Shown here one piece after another: positions 1-10,410 of a DNA stretch of 64,000 nt. Origin of the DNA: Nageia nagi (Eukaryota; Pinophyta). The notes below the pieces were generated by a model, which did no database searches, was not told the DNA's origin, and saw nothing but the letters and a program-made list of their open reading frames with translations. Positions within the stretch are counted from its first letter, which is position 1. Each line of letters opens with the position of its first letter. The position numbers and the translations under genes are program-made. The stretch covers positions 150,412,001-150,476,000 of the forward strand of contig JBITNC010000001.1 in NCBI GenBank assembly GCA_050084985.1. The letters are read 5' to 3'.

Positions 1-65
1 TTTTTTCTTTTATTACTTCGCATAAGGCCATCTAAAGGCATATAATCTTGAAGAGCATAGGTGCA

Positions 66-231
66 ACCCTAGTTAAAAATATCTTGATCTAATGGAGAAA
101 TATCAAGCAAAATTTGCACAAATCACTCTAGTGGTGCATATAAGGACTACCCTAGTTAAAAATCACTTGATCGAATGGAGAAATATCAAGCAAAATTTGC
201 GCAAATCACTCTAGTGGTGCAAATAAGGACT
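66..231. repeat. 83-bp direct tandem duplication
   Basis: Two adjacent copies (66-148 and 149-231) begin with ACCCTAGTTAAAAAT and end with ATAAGGACT; only a few bases differ. They lie at the 5' edge of the LINE, where a frame of the copies looks like ORF1 amino-terminal sequence, so this is probably a local duplication inside the LINE. Confidence 0.85.
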
Positions 232-339
232 GATCTCACATCACAACGAGTCTCCCTATTATGCAATAATTAAAGTATTGGAAAATTTAATGGATTATGG
301 CCTGGGGAAAGTGGTATGAAAAGATGGATTGATATCAAA

Positions 340-1380
340 TGGAAGCCTACAGGAGGGTTTAGCATATCCCTTCTTCTGAAAGGTTTTTTATGGTAATTTT
401 TGACTCAAGGGAAGAAACAGAAAGAGTCTTTGGAAGAGGTCCATGGTTTATGGGTAGAGCAGGTCTCTTCATGATGAGATGGTATGAGGGATTTATACAC
501 AAAGTGTGAAACTATCAATAGTTCCTATTTGGATAAGGATGTATGGACTGCCAATATAATTTTGGGAGATAAACACATTTCAAGCAATTGACAACACGTT
601 AGGAACTGTTTTGGACGTCACAGACACTACACGTATAAAGGATGGTGCCCTCGCAATCTATGCCAGAATACAGTGTTTTGATAGATCTAGATAATCGTTT
701 GCTTAAGGTTATTGCTCTTAATTATGGAGATACAAACTTGGAATAAGATCTTAGACTATGAAAAATAGCCTTTAGATGTAGGTACTTCCAAAGGTGGGAC
801 ATATTGAAAGGAATTGTCCATTGAAAAGCATAGGAGAAAAACTTGAAGAAACCAGGGCTTGGAACAAAAGGAAAGATCATGACGAAAATAGGTTTATGAA
901 ACCAAAGAACACAGCCAAACCGGTGCAAAAATGGAGGCATATTGACAGGGCATGTGTAAGTAACAAAAAGTCCTTTGTAGTTTTGTTCGATGAAACAAGG
1001 ATTAAGCAAGACCTATTAGACCATGAGAAAAGAATTAAAAACTTGACTCATCCTGAAAAAAGGGTCTTTTATGAAGAGTTTCACTCCCAAAAGAGACCTC
1101 AAGAGAAAAATCCTACAAAGCCTGTGATTGATCCTGAATTATCATCAACTAATGACTCTATAGATTCCAGTCCTATTGCATGTACATATAAGGAAGAACT
1201 ATCACAAAGGAATAAGCAATTGTTGGTTTGTTTTAAATACGTCTGTCAAGAGAAAAGCAAATTAGAAAATGAACTTAGTAAGGAGACTGATTTTATGGCT
1301 CAATTAATAAAGATAGATTATGCAGATGAATTTAGAAGGATTCTAAGGAATATAATTATGAAGATTATTCCTGAATCCTA
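340..1380 (+). pseudogene. LINE ORF1 (nucleic-acid binding, gag-like) remnant
   Basis: The stretch 370-490 reads as a DUF4283-type segment (phrases such as VFGRGPWFMG and LFMMRWYEGF), the RNA-binding domain of plant L1 ORF1 proteins. At 797-830 the end of a CCHC zinc knuckle is visible (VGHIERNCPL, keeping the His and last Cys). An open frame of 195 codons then runs from 794 to 1381, rich in Lys and Glu, the usual hydrophilic tail of ORF1. Stops and frame changes between 500 and 790 separate the two parts. The protein would bind element RNA. Family assignment is by motif recognition; the gene is dead. Confidence 0.7.
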
Positions 1381-1549
1381 ACAATGGGAGAGGAAGAAGA
1401 GGTAGGCCTTCAAAATCACATGTTAGGGCAAGAGAAGAAAAAGCTAGCATAAAAGAGCTTCTCATTAAAAAAATCATTGAGCTTCTAATGAGAAAAATCA
1501 ATGGTAAAAGTGGAGAGTTGGATGGGTTGCCAAATGAAACCTTGGCATA

Positions 1550-2340
1550 ATGATTTTATGGAATATGCAGGGTATTAATATCCCAGCAAAGCAAAGGTGT
1601 ATAAAGGAGAAACTAGATATTATCTGCATTCAAGAAACTAAAATATCAAAAGATGAAATTGGAAAGATAGTACAGAATGTATGAGCATAATGTGAACTGG
1701 AAGCGATGGATTTGGAAGGGGAATCAGAAGGCCTACTGACCTGCTGGAACCCAACATGAGTAAACTGTTAAAACATTCAAACAACAAGATCATGACTAGC
1801 TATGAAAGTGGGTTGCTTCTTTACAAATTTAGGTTTTATCATTGTCAATGTGTATGGTCCTTCCACACAAAAGGAAGAATGGTTGTATGGAATGAGATTG
1901 AGATAGTTATTAGGAGAATTTATCTACAAACTCAATATATGATAATTGGGGGTTTTAACACAATTACAAACTTTGATGAGAAGTTTGGAGGATTAAGAAC
2001 ATATTCCTAGCATATGATGGACATTTCAAGTTTTATTCATAATAATAACCTTTGTGATATAGAATTTGAATCAGATGACCTTTCATGGACAATAACACTC
2101 TTTCTAACGTCAACACTTTGACATGGGTTAGTTCAACTTCAAGCCACTGGCCAATCAAAGTCATATTAGAGCTAGAACAATTTAAGAGGAGACCGTATTT
2201 AAAATATGACCAGGTGTGGGAAATTCATTCCCAGTTCACTGAGATTGTGTCAGATGCGAAAGTTAGTGAAGCAAGAGCTATACGTAATATTTTGACCATG
2301 TAGAAAAAGCTACGGGTCAGAACATTAATATGATGAAGTC
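1550..2340 (+). pseudogene. LINE ORF2 endonuclease (APE type) remnant
   Basis: The start of ORF2 is recognisable at about 1555 (NMQGINIPAKQR, then DIICIQETK), which matches the N-terminal motifs of apurinic-like endonucleases that nick the target DNA. Near 1940-2005 a GGFNTITNFDEKFGG segment matches the GDFN motif region, with the Asp replaced by Gly-Phe. At about 2140 the final SDHWP motif reads SSHWPI, so the conserved Asp is lost. The domain is spread over three frames with several stops. After 2300 the frame runs into a deletion joint. Confidence 0.75.
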
Positions 2341-2399
2341 AACATTTTAGTTATTAAATACCCCCTTCAGAAGAAAGACAAATATTTGCAGAATCCTTC

Positions 2400-3660
2400 A
2401 AATAGAGGAGGCAAAAATGCCAGCTACATACTTGGGCCTTTTCTTATTTGAAGGAAGGGCAAGGACAGAGCTTTGGAATCTGGTTGTTAATAAAATACAA
2501 AGTAGGCGTCCAACATGGAAAGGAAGATGGTTATCCCTCATAGGAAGGGCACAATTAATAAAACCAGTTCCACATGCCATCCCAATTGCTTTTTTTGTCA
2601 TTGCCTGTAATGCCAAAATTAGTAGAAAAATGTATATTCAGACCTACAAGAACATTCTTATGGTCTGTAACAACTGAGCATGAGATGTTCCCTCTTGTAA
2701 AGTAGAGTTCCATTTGTGCTGACTGGTCTAAAGGAGGATTTTGGATTACGGATAAGATCACTAGGTGAAACAAATATAGCATTAAGGGGCAAAGTAATTT
2801 GGAGGATGTATAAGGAGAATAAGAGGCCACGGGCCTGAATCCTCTTAAATAAATATGTAGGGAATGGGTTAAAGAAAACAATTGATAATTTGATACCTAG
2901 TATCAAATGGATGATTGGCGATGGAGAAAAAATCTACTTTTGGCATGATACATGGTGTTACGAAGCTCCTCTTAATAAAGATCAAGTTCTGAGACCATGG
3001 ATAGAACTTTTAAAATCAACAATTTGGAGATAAAACCTCTAATATAATAACTAAGGGTGAAGATAGTAGGAACACATGGAAAGAAGTCACCTTTTTAGAA
3101 ATCCAGGATTTCAAAGTAAGCAAATATCTACGGAGAAAAATCATAATTGTTATCCTACCTGATGATGTTGAAGATAGACTAATTTGGGGGCTGATATCTT
3201 CAGGGGAATATTTAGTTCAAAGTGGCTATAAGCTAAAGCCTAATACATCAAGAGAGCAAAGAAGAGTCAAAACTTTGAGACTTAGTATGGTCCAAGCAGA
3301 GTATACCTAGAGATAAAATGTTTGTGTGGTTGATTTGTCACAATTGTTTTTTACATGGAATAATTTGATGAAAAAGGGATTCTATGACCCTTCACTCTAT
3401 GTTGTGCAAAAAAGAGGAGGAAATCCTAGATCATGTGTTAGGACAGTGTCCAATGGCATCGAAATTATGGTAGTAGGTGTTTAATAAATTTGAAACAAAC
3501 ATGGTGATGAATGGGAGAATAGAGGATTGCATAATGTAGTGCAGGATAGTTGTAAGTGCAAATCCTTAGAGACGATATGGGAAGTAATAAGAAATACAAT
3601 CTTATGGACCATATGTCTTAAAAGGAACTAAAGAAGTTCTAAACAACAAGCAAAGTAGCT
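2400..3660 (+). pseudogene. LINE ORF2 C-terminal region after the RT, with zf-RVT-like segment
   Basis: The 2417-2677 frame contains TYLGLFLFEG and WKGRWLSLIGRAQLIK, the conserved block that follows the RT catalytic domain in plant L1 ORF2. Later blocks are IALRGKVIWRMYKEN (about 2780-2825) and WMIGDGEKIYFWHDTW (about 2910-2960), again typical of this region. A broken zf-RVT-like part lies at 3300-3480 (LICHNC, then a DHVLGQCPMAS segment in another frame). Because the thumb region begins almost directly after the endonuclease, the fingers and palm of the RT have been deleted. Many stops; non-functional. Confidence 0.75.
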
Positions 3661-3689
3661 TGGATACTCTTCCAGAGATGAATCTGCAC

Positions 3690-4240
3690 AATTGTGGAGG
3701 ACTTCAAACCAACCTGCCCCTCCTACTCTATACCAAATTCAGAAGCAAAATTCATTGATAGATGGGGCCAAGACATGAGATGGGCTCCCACTAATGGAAA
3801 CGAGATAAATAATAGAAAATATGAAGATGTTAAATGGAATTCTCTTAATGTTGAATGGTTAAAACCAAATTTTGATGGAGCATCAAAAGGTAACCTTGGG
3901 CCTGTAGGAGGTGGAGGAATCATCAAAAATTACTTTGGTGACATCTTGTATCATTATGTTTTCGGTCTTGGAAGAAGATCAAATAATGAAGCTCAAACTT
4001 TGGCTGCATGGGAAGGTCTGAGACTATGTGAACAGTGTGGATGGAAGGTGACTCCACGATAGTAATCAATGCAATATTAGGAAAGCAAAGGCCTCATGTA
4101 ATATACAAGGGCTTGTCACTGAAATCAAAGGATTAGTGAGAAAATTTGGTGAAATCAAGATTTCCCACACTATAAGGAATGGGAGCATATGCGCTGATGC
4201 CTTAGCTAGTAAGGGGAGTCTTTGTGGAAGATATTGAATT
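3690..4240 (+). pseudogene. LINE RNase H domain remnant
   Basis: An open frame from 3694 to 4062 ends in a plant-type RNase H (RVT_3) domain: KPNFDGASKGN with the first catalytic Asp, a glycine stretch, then RSNNEAQTLAAWEGL with the catalytic Glu. A frameshift near 4044 moves the rest (GDSTIVINAILG with the second Asp) to another frame, and the final ADALAS segment with the last Asp is near 4190. So the acidic catalytic residues are all still spelled out but in two or more frames. Such domains degrade the RNA strand of the RNA-DNA hybrid during LINE replication and are common in plant L1 elements. Confidence 0.8.
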
Positions 4241-5081
4241 AAGTCCCATTGTCCTTGGCACATCGAGTTAGTGGGCATGTGCTAAATATGACAGACACAG
4301 ACTTTGAAATAAAGTCATACATTATTCAAAAATCATTTGAGTCATTTAATGAGATGGCACAACATTGGGTACAGCTATGATATATGGTAATCATCTTCTA
4401 CATCCTCTTCTTCTTTGATTGAACTCATAAATATGTTTGTGCATATAAAGGATGACTTTATTAAGCTTATGCACAGAAATTGTATTCCACAATCATTTGC
4501 AAGTGAAACTAGAGGGCCAATGTTTTCCACAACAACTACAAACTTGGGTTTGACAGTACTCTTCATTTTAGGGCTTTGCAAGGATCGAAGGATCTGGAAG
4601 ACAAATTTTTGGTCAGTTTTCGAAGGTGGAAGTTTATGCTACTTTAATGGTACATCCTGTATAACTCTTTCTCAGTCAAGGAATGATACACTTTTGTAGA
4701 ATACAGAAGAACCGGAGAAGAAATGGCTTTAAGAGCATTCAAGTACAAACATTTCAATTGCATCAGTTGAGAGTATTCAAGATCACATGAGGAAGAGAGA
4801 TTGATGGTCATAATCTAAGAATCATGTAGGAGATACAGGTTGCAGTTTTATTTTGAAGTCCTAAAAATGGCAAGAATGACTTGGAAGGTATAATATAGAG
4901 GGTTTGAAAATCCACATAATTTATATTTAAAAATTCTCTCTCAAGTAATTACTTGAGTCTTCATTGATTTTATTTTTTAGCAATTTCAAGGTTACTGTCC
5001 AAGAGATGTGTCTGTTCTTTTTGAGATTCTAATAGGATGGGAGACCCAAGTACAACCCCTTTTTATCTACTGAAAAAAAAA
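4241..5081 (+). other. LINE 3' untranslated region and A-run
   Basis: No coding potential is evident. The last part (about 5030-5081) reads GGATGGGAGACCCAAGTAC, then a T run and an A run of about nine, the kind of end seen in plant L1 elements. No perfect target-site repeat was recognised next to it. Confidence 0.5.
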
Positions 5082-6230
5082 GTTGTTAGATTTAAGGATC
5101 TGAACATTCACACAAGTTAATAATGAAATGGTAAAAGAGGCCTTCGACAGAGGAATCAATAATCACAAGTCAGTTAAAACATCCCAAGGCTGATTACATT
5201 ACATGAATAACAATAAAGAATAATAAAATGTTACATTACAAGTCAGCTTGCTAGGAACATTATTGACCTTCAAGAAAGTTACATTCCAATAAGGAGTGCA
5301 CAATGCTAGCAGTCCATATGACAATAGTACACTCCTATATCCCCCAAGGAACAAGAGAAAGATTTCCTGTGAAGATGGATGCCAAAGATGTCAAACGCAG
5401 TTGTTTGGTGCAAAAACCTCACCTCTGCCAGGGTTATTTGGGAAGTTGCCACATCCTCAATCTTACTTCTCGAATCAAAGTTTGCTTTATGATCATCCCT
5501 ATGAATCTTCCTGAAGGTGCCTTGAAGATAACGAATGGATATTTAACACACTTATCAAAGGTGAAAACCAAGAAGATGGCAGGAAGTCATGATTTTCTAG
5601 AATATCCAGCCAGATTTTCATGAACTCTACCGACTTAGAAGAAGTGTGGTTCTCAACATAACCAACAAGATGCATTCCATAGCCTCCATCATCCATTTAA
5701 TACCATTACTCATCAACATCCATAATAGATTCCAACAATTGTATATAATTTAACCAACAATAATGATACTTAGCAACATGACACCTTTCTTGAAATCTAG
5801 TAAAGGAACAATAGCATGGCATTCCTAAAAAATGGAACAATTGACATGCACCACAAAATGTATCTCATGCCTCTAAGATAAGGTCCACTCAATAGGTCCT
5901 CTTGAGTCTATATGCTAAAGACAAGTGCCAACCCATCAAGAGACACTTGTCAAGGCCAATTGAAATTGTGTAGATGCAAGATCCTCATCCTTCATACATG
6001 ATACGGCAATTTCCAAAAGTCAAACGTATATGAGAATCATCTTGAGAACACTAAAAGGACCTCAGTTATACCTCCTATTGCCTCAAAAAATGAGCTAGAG
6101 ACCAATAAAAGACAACAGTCTGATGCTCACTGTGATCGATGTCTTGGTCATGTTTTCTACATGACCTCTCCTTATCCTCCAAAGAATACTCAAAAAACAA
6201 AACCTTGGAACCATTTTTTACCTTCCTAAT
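5082..6230. other. Unrecognised sequence left of the solo LTR
   Basis: I see no confident gene. Overlapping open frames of 60-110 codons occur on both strands at 5296-5696, but they have no motif I recognise and are likely chance. The sequence probably continues after the solo LTR at 7476, since the LTR is flanked by a duplicated CTAAT. Confidence 0.4.
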
Positions 6231-7470
6231 TGTAACATCCCCTTTTTAACAAAAATAAGTAAATTTGGGATCCTAGGTGTTCCCTTTGCAAATATTTTGT
6301 TCCATTGGACCCATATTATGAGCCCCAAAGAGGGATGTTCTCCTCCCAAGCTTAGGATGAGTTATTTATTTGTACACTTGGAGATCCTAAATATTGATTG
6401 TGGGAATCCCAAGTCTTGTAAGCACCTAGGATGGCACATAAGCATGGATAATCACTTATAGCCCCAACGTTGGACTTGGGAGCACTTGTACACTTGTGCT
6501 AGCCTTGGGGAAACTCCTAAACCCCATGTTGGCCCATGATGACACCTAAGCACCCACATGACTCCTAGACACCCATGTTGGGCATGTATGGTGTTAGGCA
6601 TGCATGATCCCTAGGCACCCACGTTGGGCATTTTGGAGCCTCGAGGAGGCTAATGTTGGATTGGGGAGGCTGGGTGATGACTTCTAGGTGAGATCCAAAT
6701 CTAGGGAATGTTATAAAATACACTGGAGCATCATTGCAGAGATATGTTGATTATTATATTGAAACCCCTTCTCTCAGAGTTACCAAAGACTTGGCGGCAT
6801 CAAGCACCCTTGGGTGTGTAGACCAAAGAGAGCCCAGGAGGCTTGGAACACATTCAGACTAGTGGTTGAGGTGAATGTTCGTGCTGTGAGATTGCCCTAC
6901 CTTGAGGCGTCCATAGCGGTCTATAGTTTTGAATCCATCTGGTGGCATTTCGGAATCGCACTTGTTCTCTTCGTCGGGAGCTAGCCTGTGAGGAAGCCCT
7001 TTAGTGAGGCGTCCACATATCTGGTTGAGTGTGGTTGTTCTACAACATATATGCATTAGTGATCATATATGCATATTAGTGTGCCCTAGTTGGCTCCTTT
7101 GAGGCCAAAGTTGAGGCCTTAAGGGTTGGTATTGTATTGTACTCATTATTTCATCATTAATTGAGCCGTGGCACACTTGATCTCCATTTCTTGTCTCATA
7201 TTTTTATGTGCTTGATATCTTGCTTCTCTTGGTGTATGTCATGTTTTTGGGATTATTTATGGCATGTTTTGCATGAGTTTTGGATGCCCTAGTGCCACAT
7301 TGAGGTTTTGGTGTTTTTCGGCTTAAGAGGTGCAACGTTGGGGTTTCTGGCACATTGTGTGACTTGTTTGATGCCCTAAATCAGTTTGTGGCATGCTTAG
7401 AGGCCTAATTTGATGTTTATTGTTTATTAATTGGCTAATATTTGCATGGAGAATTATTTGGGATTTTACA
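6231..7470 (+). mobile_element. Solo LTR with 5-bp target-site duplication CTAAT
   Basis: The unit begins TGTAACATCCC and ends GGGATTTTACA, a nearly perfect terminal inverted repeat of 11 bp. The five bases just outside are CTAAT on both sides (6226-6230 and 7471-7475). It is 1,240 bp long and GC-richer than its surroundings, with no coding sequence. A TATAAAATA box at 6712-6720 fits the U3/R border of a + strand LTR. Upstream of it, between about 6450 and 6650, the motif CACCCACGTTGGGCAT recurs several times in diverged form, a short internal repeat. A single LTR with intact TSD indicates recombination between the two LTRs of a former element. Confidence 0.85.
6712..6720 (+). promoter_or_regulatory. 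TATA box of the solo LTR
   Basis: TATAAAATA occurs 481 bp after the LTR start, the expected place for an LTR promoter. Confidence 0.5.
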
Positions 7471-7861
7471 CTAATGCCATGAAGAACAATATCAGATTTG
7501 GAAAACACCCTCTTGATGCAAATCAAAATAGTAGTGTGTACATGGTTTCTTACTATGGATTAACATATATAGGTGAAACTTGAGAACCATATATCCCATG
7601 ATCAATGAACATTGTGGAGCTATTAAACACAATTTCATTTGTAAATCAGCTGTTGCAGAACATTTGAAGAAAACAGAACATGACTTTTGCATTGAAGATT
7701 TAAAGGTATTTTGCCATATCCTTCTCACAAGAAAGACCATTTGAATGCCCTCCTTCCTCTGAAAAGGAACACCTACCTCAATGTCCTCTACTATGACTAT
7801 GGGAGAAACTATATTAGCGACATCAACTCCAACACTCAAGAGAGAAGGCGCTAAACTAGCT
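7471..7861. other. Unrecognised sequence between two LTRs
   Basis: Continues the unrecognised host of the solo LTR. The - strand has an open frame at 7492-7839 without a family motif. The phrase AATGTCCTC with following AGGAA-type words resembles the repeats at 10490-10770 on the other side of the next LTR, so both may belong to the same old sequence. Confidence 0.3.
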
Positions 7862-8165
7862 CGTCACACAAGTTGTGCCCTACACAACTCACCTCAAAAT
7901 TTCGCAATTTTGGGAACCCTTAGCAGCTTACACTCATGTGACACCAAGTTGGCACGATCCCTCCTTGTCCCTGACTGACCGGAAACCACGCCTATCTTCC
8001 CATCACCTAAGTGAGTCCAACCGCCCAGTCTTGGTTGTGTCATGATAAAAAGCTAAAACCCTTGAAAAATTGGCTAAGTTTGAAAAATCTAAGTCGAGTT
8101 TAGGTGAAACTGGGAAACTTGTGTCGAGTCGGAACCAAGCCAAATGAGTTTGGGCCACTCCCTGG

Positions 8166-9170
8166 CTTGGCGCATGCTCCAGAAAGACAAAATTTTGTCT
8201 TTTTGGGACGTGCGCTCAAGCGAGGAGGATGCCCTATCTAAAGTCCAAGTGCCTAAGATGAAATTGAGTCATTTCCAGACCTGGTGCATGCCATGAAAAG
8301 ACAAAATTTTGTCTTTCTGAGGCATGCACCAATCTCAAGGAGACGTCTAGGATGGAACAAAGGCTCGAAAAAGCTAACTTCAATCATTTTAAGGTTGGCG
8401 CATGCCTCAAAAAGACAATTTGTCTTTTCGGAGCATGCGCCAAGCCTAGGAAGGCATCCAGTTGAGTCGAAACATGAAAATTGGCTAAGGCATGGAGCCT
8501 CGAAGCCTATATCTCGCTCTAGCATGACCAGAGGGGTTGGCGCATGCCTCAAAAAGACATTCTTTTCTTTTGGGAGCATGCGCAAAGCCTAGGAAGGCAT
8601 CCAGTTGAGTCGAAACGTGAAATTGGCTAAGGCATGGAGCCTCGAAGCTTGTATCCTGCTCTAACATGACCAGAAGGGTTGGCGCATGCCTAAAAAAGAC
8701 AAATTCTTGACTTTTGGGAGCATGTGCCAAGCCTGGGAAGGCACCAGGATGGAACGAACTTGAAAATATTACTAAGTCTCGGGAGTAGAAGACCAAAATG
8801 AAGCAAATCTAGCCACCTGCAACCTAGCGCATGCCTCAGGAAGATAGGATCAAGACTTTTTGGATCATGCACCCAGATTGGAAGAGCTGGAGAGATTGGA
8901 GCGCATTTCAAAAAGACAAAATCTTGTCTTTTGAAATCATGGGCCAAGCTTGGAGAGGCCTTTGGGTCGAACCGTTGGGAAAAATGAGCAAGCTAGGACA
9001 CCAGGATGAGCAAATTGGGGAAGTTCAGATCACATCTAGCTCAGGAGAGTTGGGAGCACCATTTCAAAAGACAAAATCTTGTCTTTCTGTAGCATGCTCC
9101 TAGCTCAAGAGAGAGTTGGGAGCACCGTTTCAAAAGACAAAATCTTGTCTTTCTCCGACATGCTCCAAGT
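8166..9170. repeat. Array of nine ~50-bp imperfect palindromes
   Basis: Nine units share the core AAAGACAAAATTTTGTCTTT (often with one or two changes) flanked by GCGCATGCC and GGCATGCGC arms, so each can fold into a hairpin of about 20 bp or more. They lie near 8166-8220, 8281-8332, 8394-8446, 8536-8588, 8679-8733, 8824-8876, 8899-8950, 9050-9105 and 9114-9170. Units 3, 4 and 5 are also tandem repeats at a period of about 142 bp, with the spacer containing GGCATCCAGTTGAGTCGAAA. All open frames in this stretch come from the palindromes and are not genes. Confidence 0.9.
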
Positions 9171-9574
9171 TCGGGGCATACGCTCGAAATGTCCAGATTT
9201 CAAAGACAGTCTCAGGTCATCCTAGTGATACATACGGGCTACTAGATTGTCCTTGCAGGCACCCAAAAGGTGAACAGGTCAAGTCTAGTGTTGTAGAGGC
9301 CAGGGAGATACACGAGCCTAAGAATACCAGAAGAGCACAACAACATGTTGCAGTTGCAATAGTTTTATTTTATTTTATTTATTGCAATTTTATTTCAAAT
9401 TTGAATTCCAAAGACTTATTAAATTTTGTACAACCTTGTGACAGATGAGGATTTCCTTCCACAGGTGCTGGAATGAATCTTGTAATGCCATGTGGCACTT
9501 TATTATTGGACCACATTTATTTTTCTCGGAATCCTTAATTAGGGTTAAGTCAACATTGATGGTTGCTCCAAAAC

Positions 9575-9583
9575 TATTTATAC
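9575..9583 (+). promoter_or_regulatory. TATA box of the palindrome-bearing LTR
   Basis: TATTTATAC sits downstream of the palindrome array, consistent with the array being in U3 and with + orientation. Confidence 0.45.
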
Positions 9584-10410
9584 CCCATTTTGATTCATTT
9601 TGTAAGGGGGATTGACACTTTAACAATTTGAAGGAACTTTGTTTGTATCTCAAAATTCTCTAAAATTTGTTAATGTGGTGTATGTATATGTAAATATGAT
9701 GAAATGCTTCTCATGTTGTAATGCCAAATTTGAATGAATGATTGACAATGCTGTCTAGTTTGTTCTATCATTGCTTTGTGTTGATTAATCACTTGGTGCA
9801 TCTTATAAATTCCGGTTGGGATGGACAAGAGAATGCTTGAAAATTTCATGAAGTGTTTGATTAGCACCTTGTTGGTGATATTTTGACATTTGCAATCTTA
9901 GGCTTGGATACTTCAAGATGTCTTGTTGATGTCGCTCACAGTAGGAACTTCACCCAGATTGTTGAGTGTTACCTTCACCCCATCCTATTCCATCCTTGCC
10001 ACAGCTTCATGCTCCTTCCACTAGACCATTTGTGTTGTTGGCTAGTGGAACGGATTGAGGGTATGTGGAACCTACGCCAAGACCTAGCAAGTCGACTTTT
10101 GAGGACCTTATCTCGAGCTCGCGAGCATGCATGCCTATAGTTGCACCCTACTACCCACAGTCTTTCCACCAATTTTTCATTTTCTTTATTTTACACTTCT
10201 TTTTTCCGCGATTTTCGCACCTCTTTTTCCCTTTAGCATTTTCCAGAAACGACTATGCCTGGATACAAACGCAATCCGAGTCCTTGAATCCACACATGAT
10301 ATTCATGTTGGTGGCAGCTTTAAACATCTCAGTCGGTTCCTGAGTTATCCTCACCATGTTGTGAAGCTAACCTTTGGGGTAAACAGTCCCCATAGTGGGA
10401 GGGTGTGACA

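Larger units (their letters stand above)
1..5081 (+). mobile_element. Decayed L1-type LINE retrotransposon
   Basis: A non-LTR retrotransposon read on +, with domains in the usual plant L1 order: ORF1 with a DUF4283-like region and zinc knuckle, APE-type endonuclease, the region after the RT, zf-RVT-like cysteine segment, RNase H, then a 3' untranslated tail ending in a short A run near 5072-5080. Reading frames are broken by many stops and frameshifts. The catalytic part of the RT (palm motifs such as YxDD) is absent between about 2340 and 2415, so the element was internally deleted and cannot move. The 5' end is not defined and may lie outside the window; no target-site duplication was found. 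Confidence 0.8.
7862..10410 (+). mobile_element. Probable large solo LTR with palindrome array
   Basis: This 2.5-kb unit has LTR anatomy but no coding domain: a repeat-rich GC-rich left part, a TATTTATAC box at 9575-9583 and a right end GAGGGTGTGACA. The left boundary is uncertain. A GTCACAC at 7863 or a TGTGACACC at 7937 could each be the mutated counterpart of the TGTGACA end. No exact target-site duplication was found and no PBS follows, so it is either an old solo LTR or a truncated one. Its left part contains nine palindromic units, annotated separately. Confidence 0.5.

Noticed and set aside
5296-5696. Overlapping open frames on + and -, up to 106 codons
   Set aside because: No motif, both strands open in the same place, and no splice or homology support; treated as chance.
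7862-7950. A definite left boundary and target-site duplication for the palindrome-bearing LTR
   Set aside because: Two candidate starts exist (7862 and 7937), neither gives a matching five-base repeat with the right flank TGCCT.
8253-9103. Several overlapping open frames of 85-110 codons on both strands
   Set aside because: They arise from the palindrome array, which reads alike on both strands; the peptides are just repeats of the same palindromic words.
10065-10408. Hydrophobic open frames suggesting a small membrane protein
   Set aside because: Two frames of the same stretch are open at once, and the stretch is T/C-rich LTR sequence next to the LTR end.
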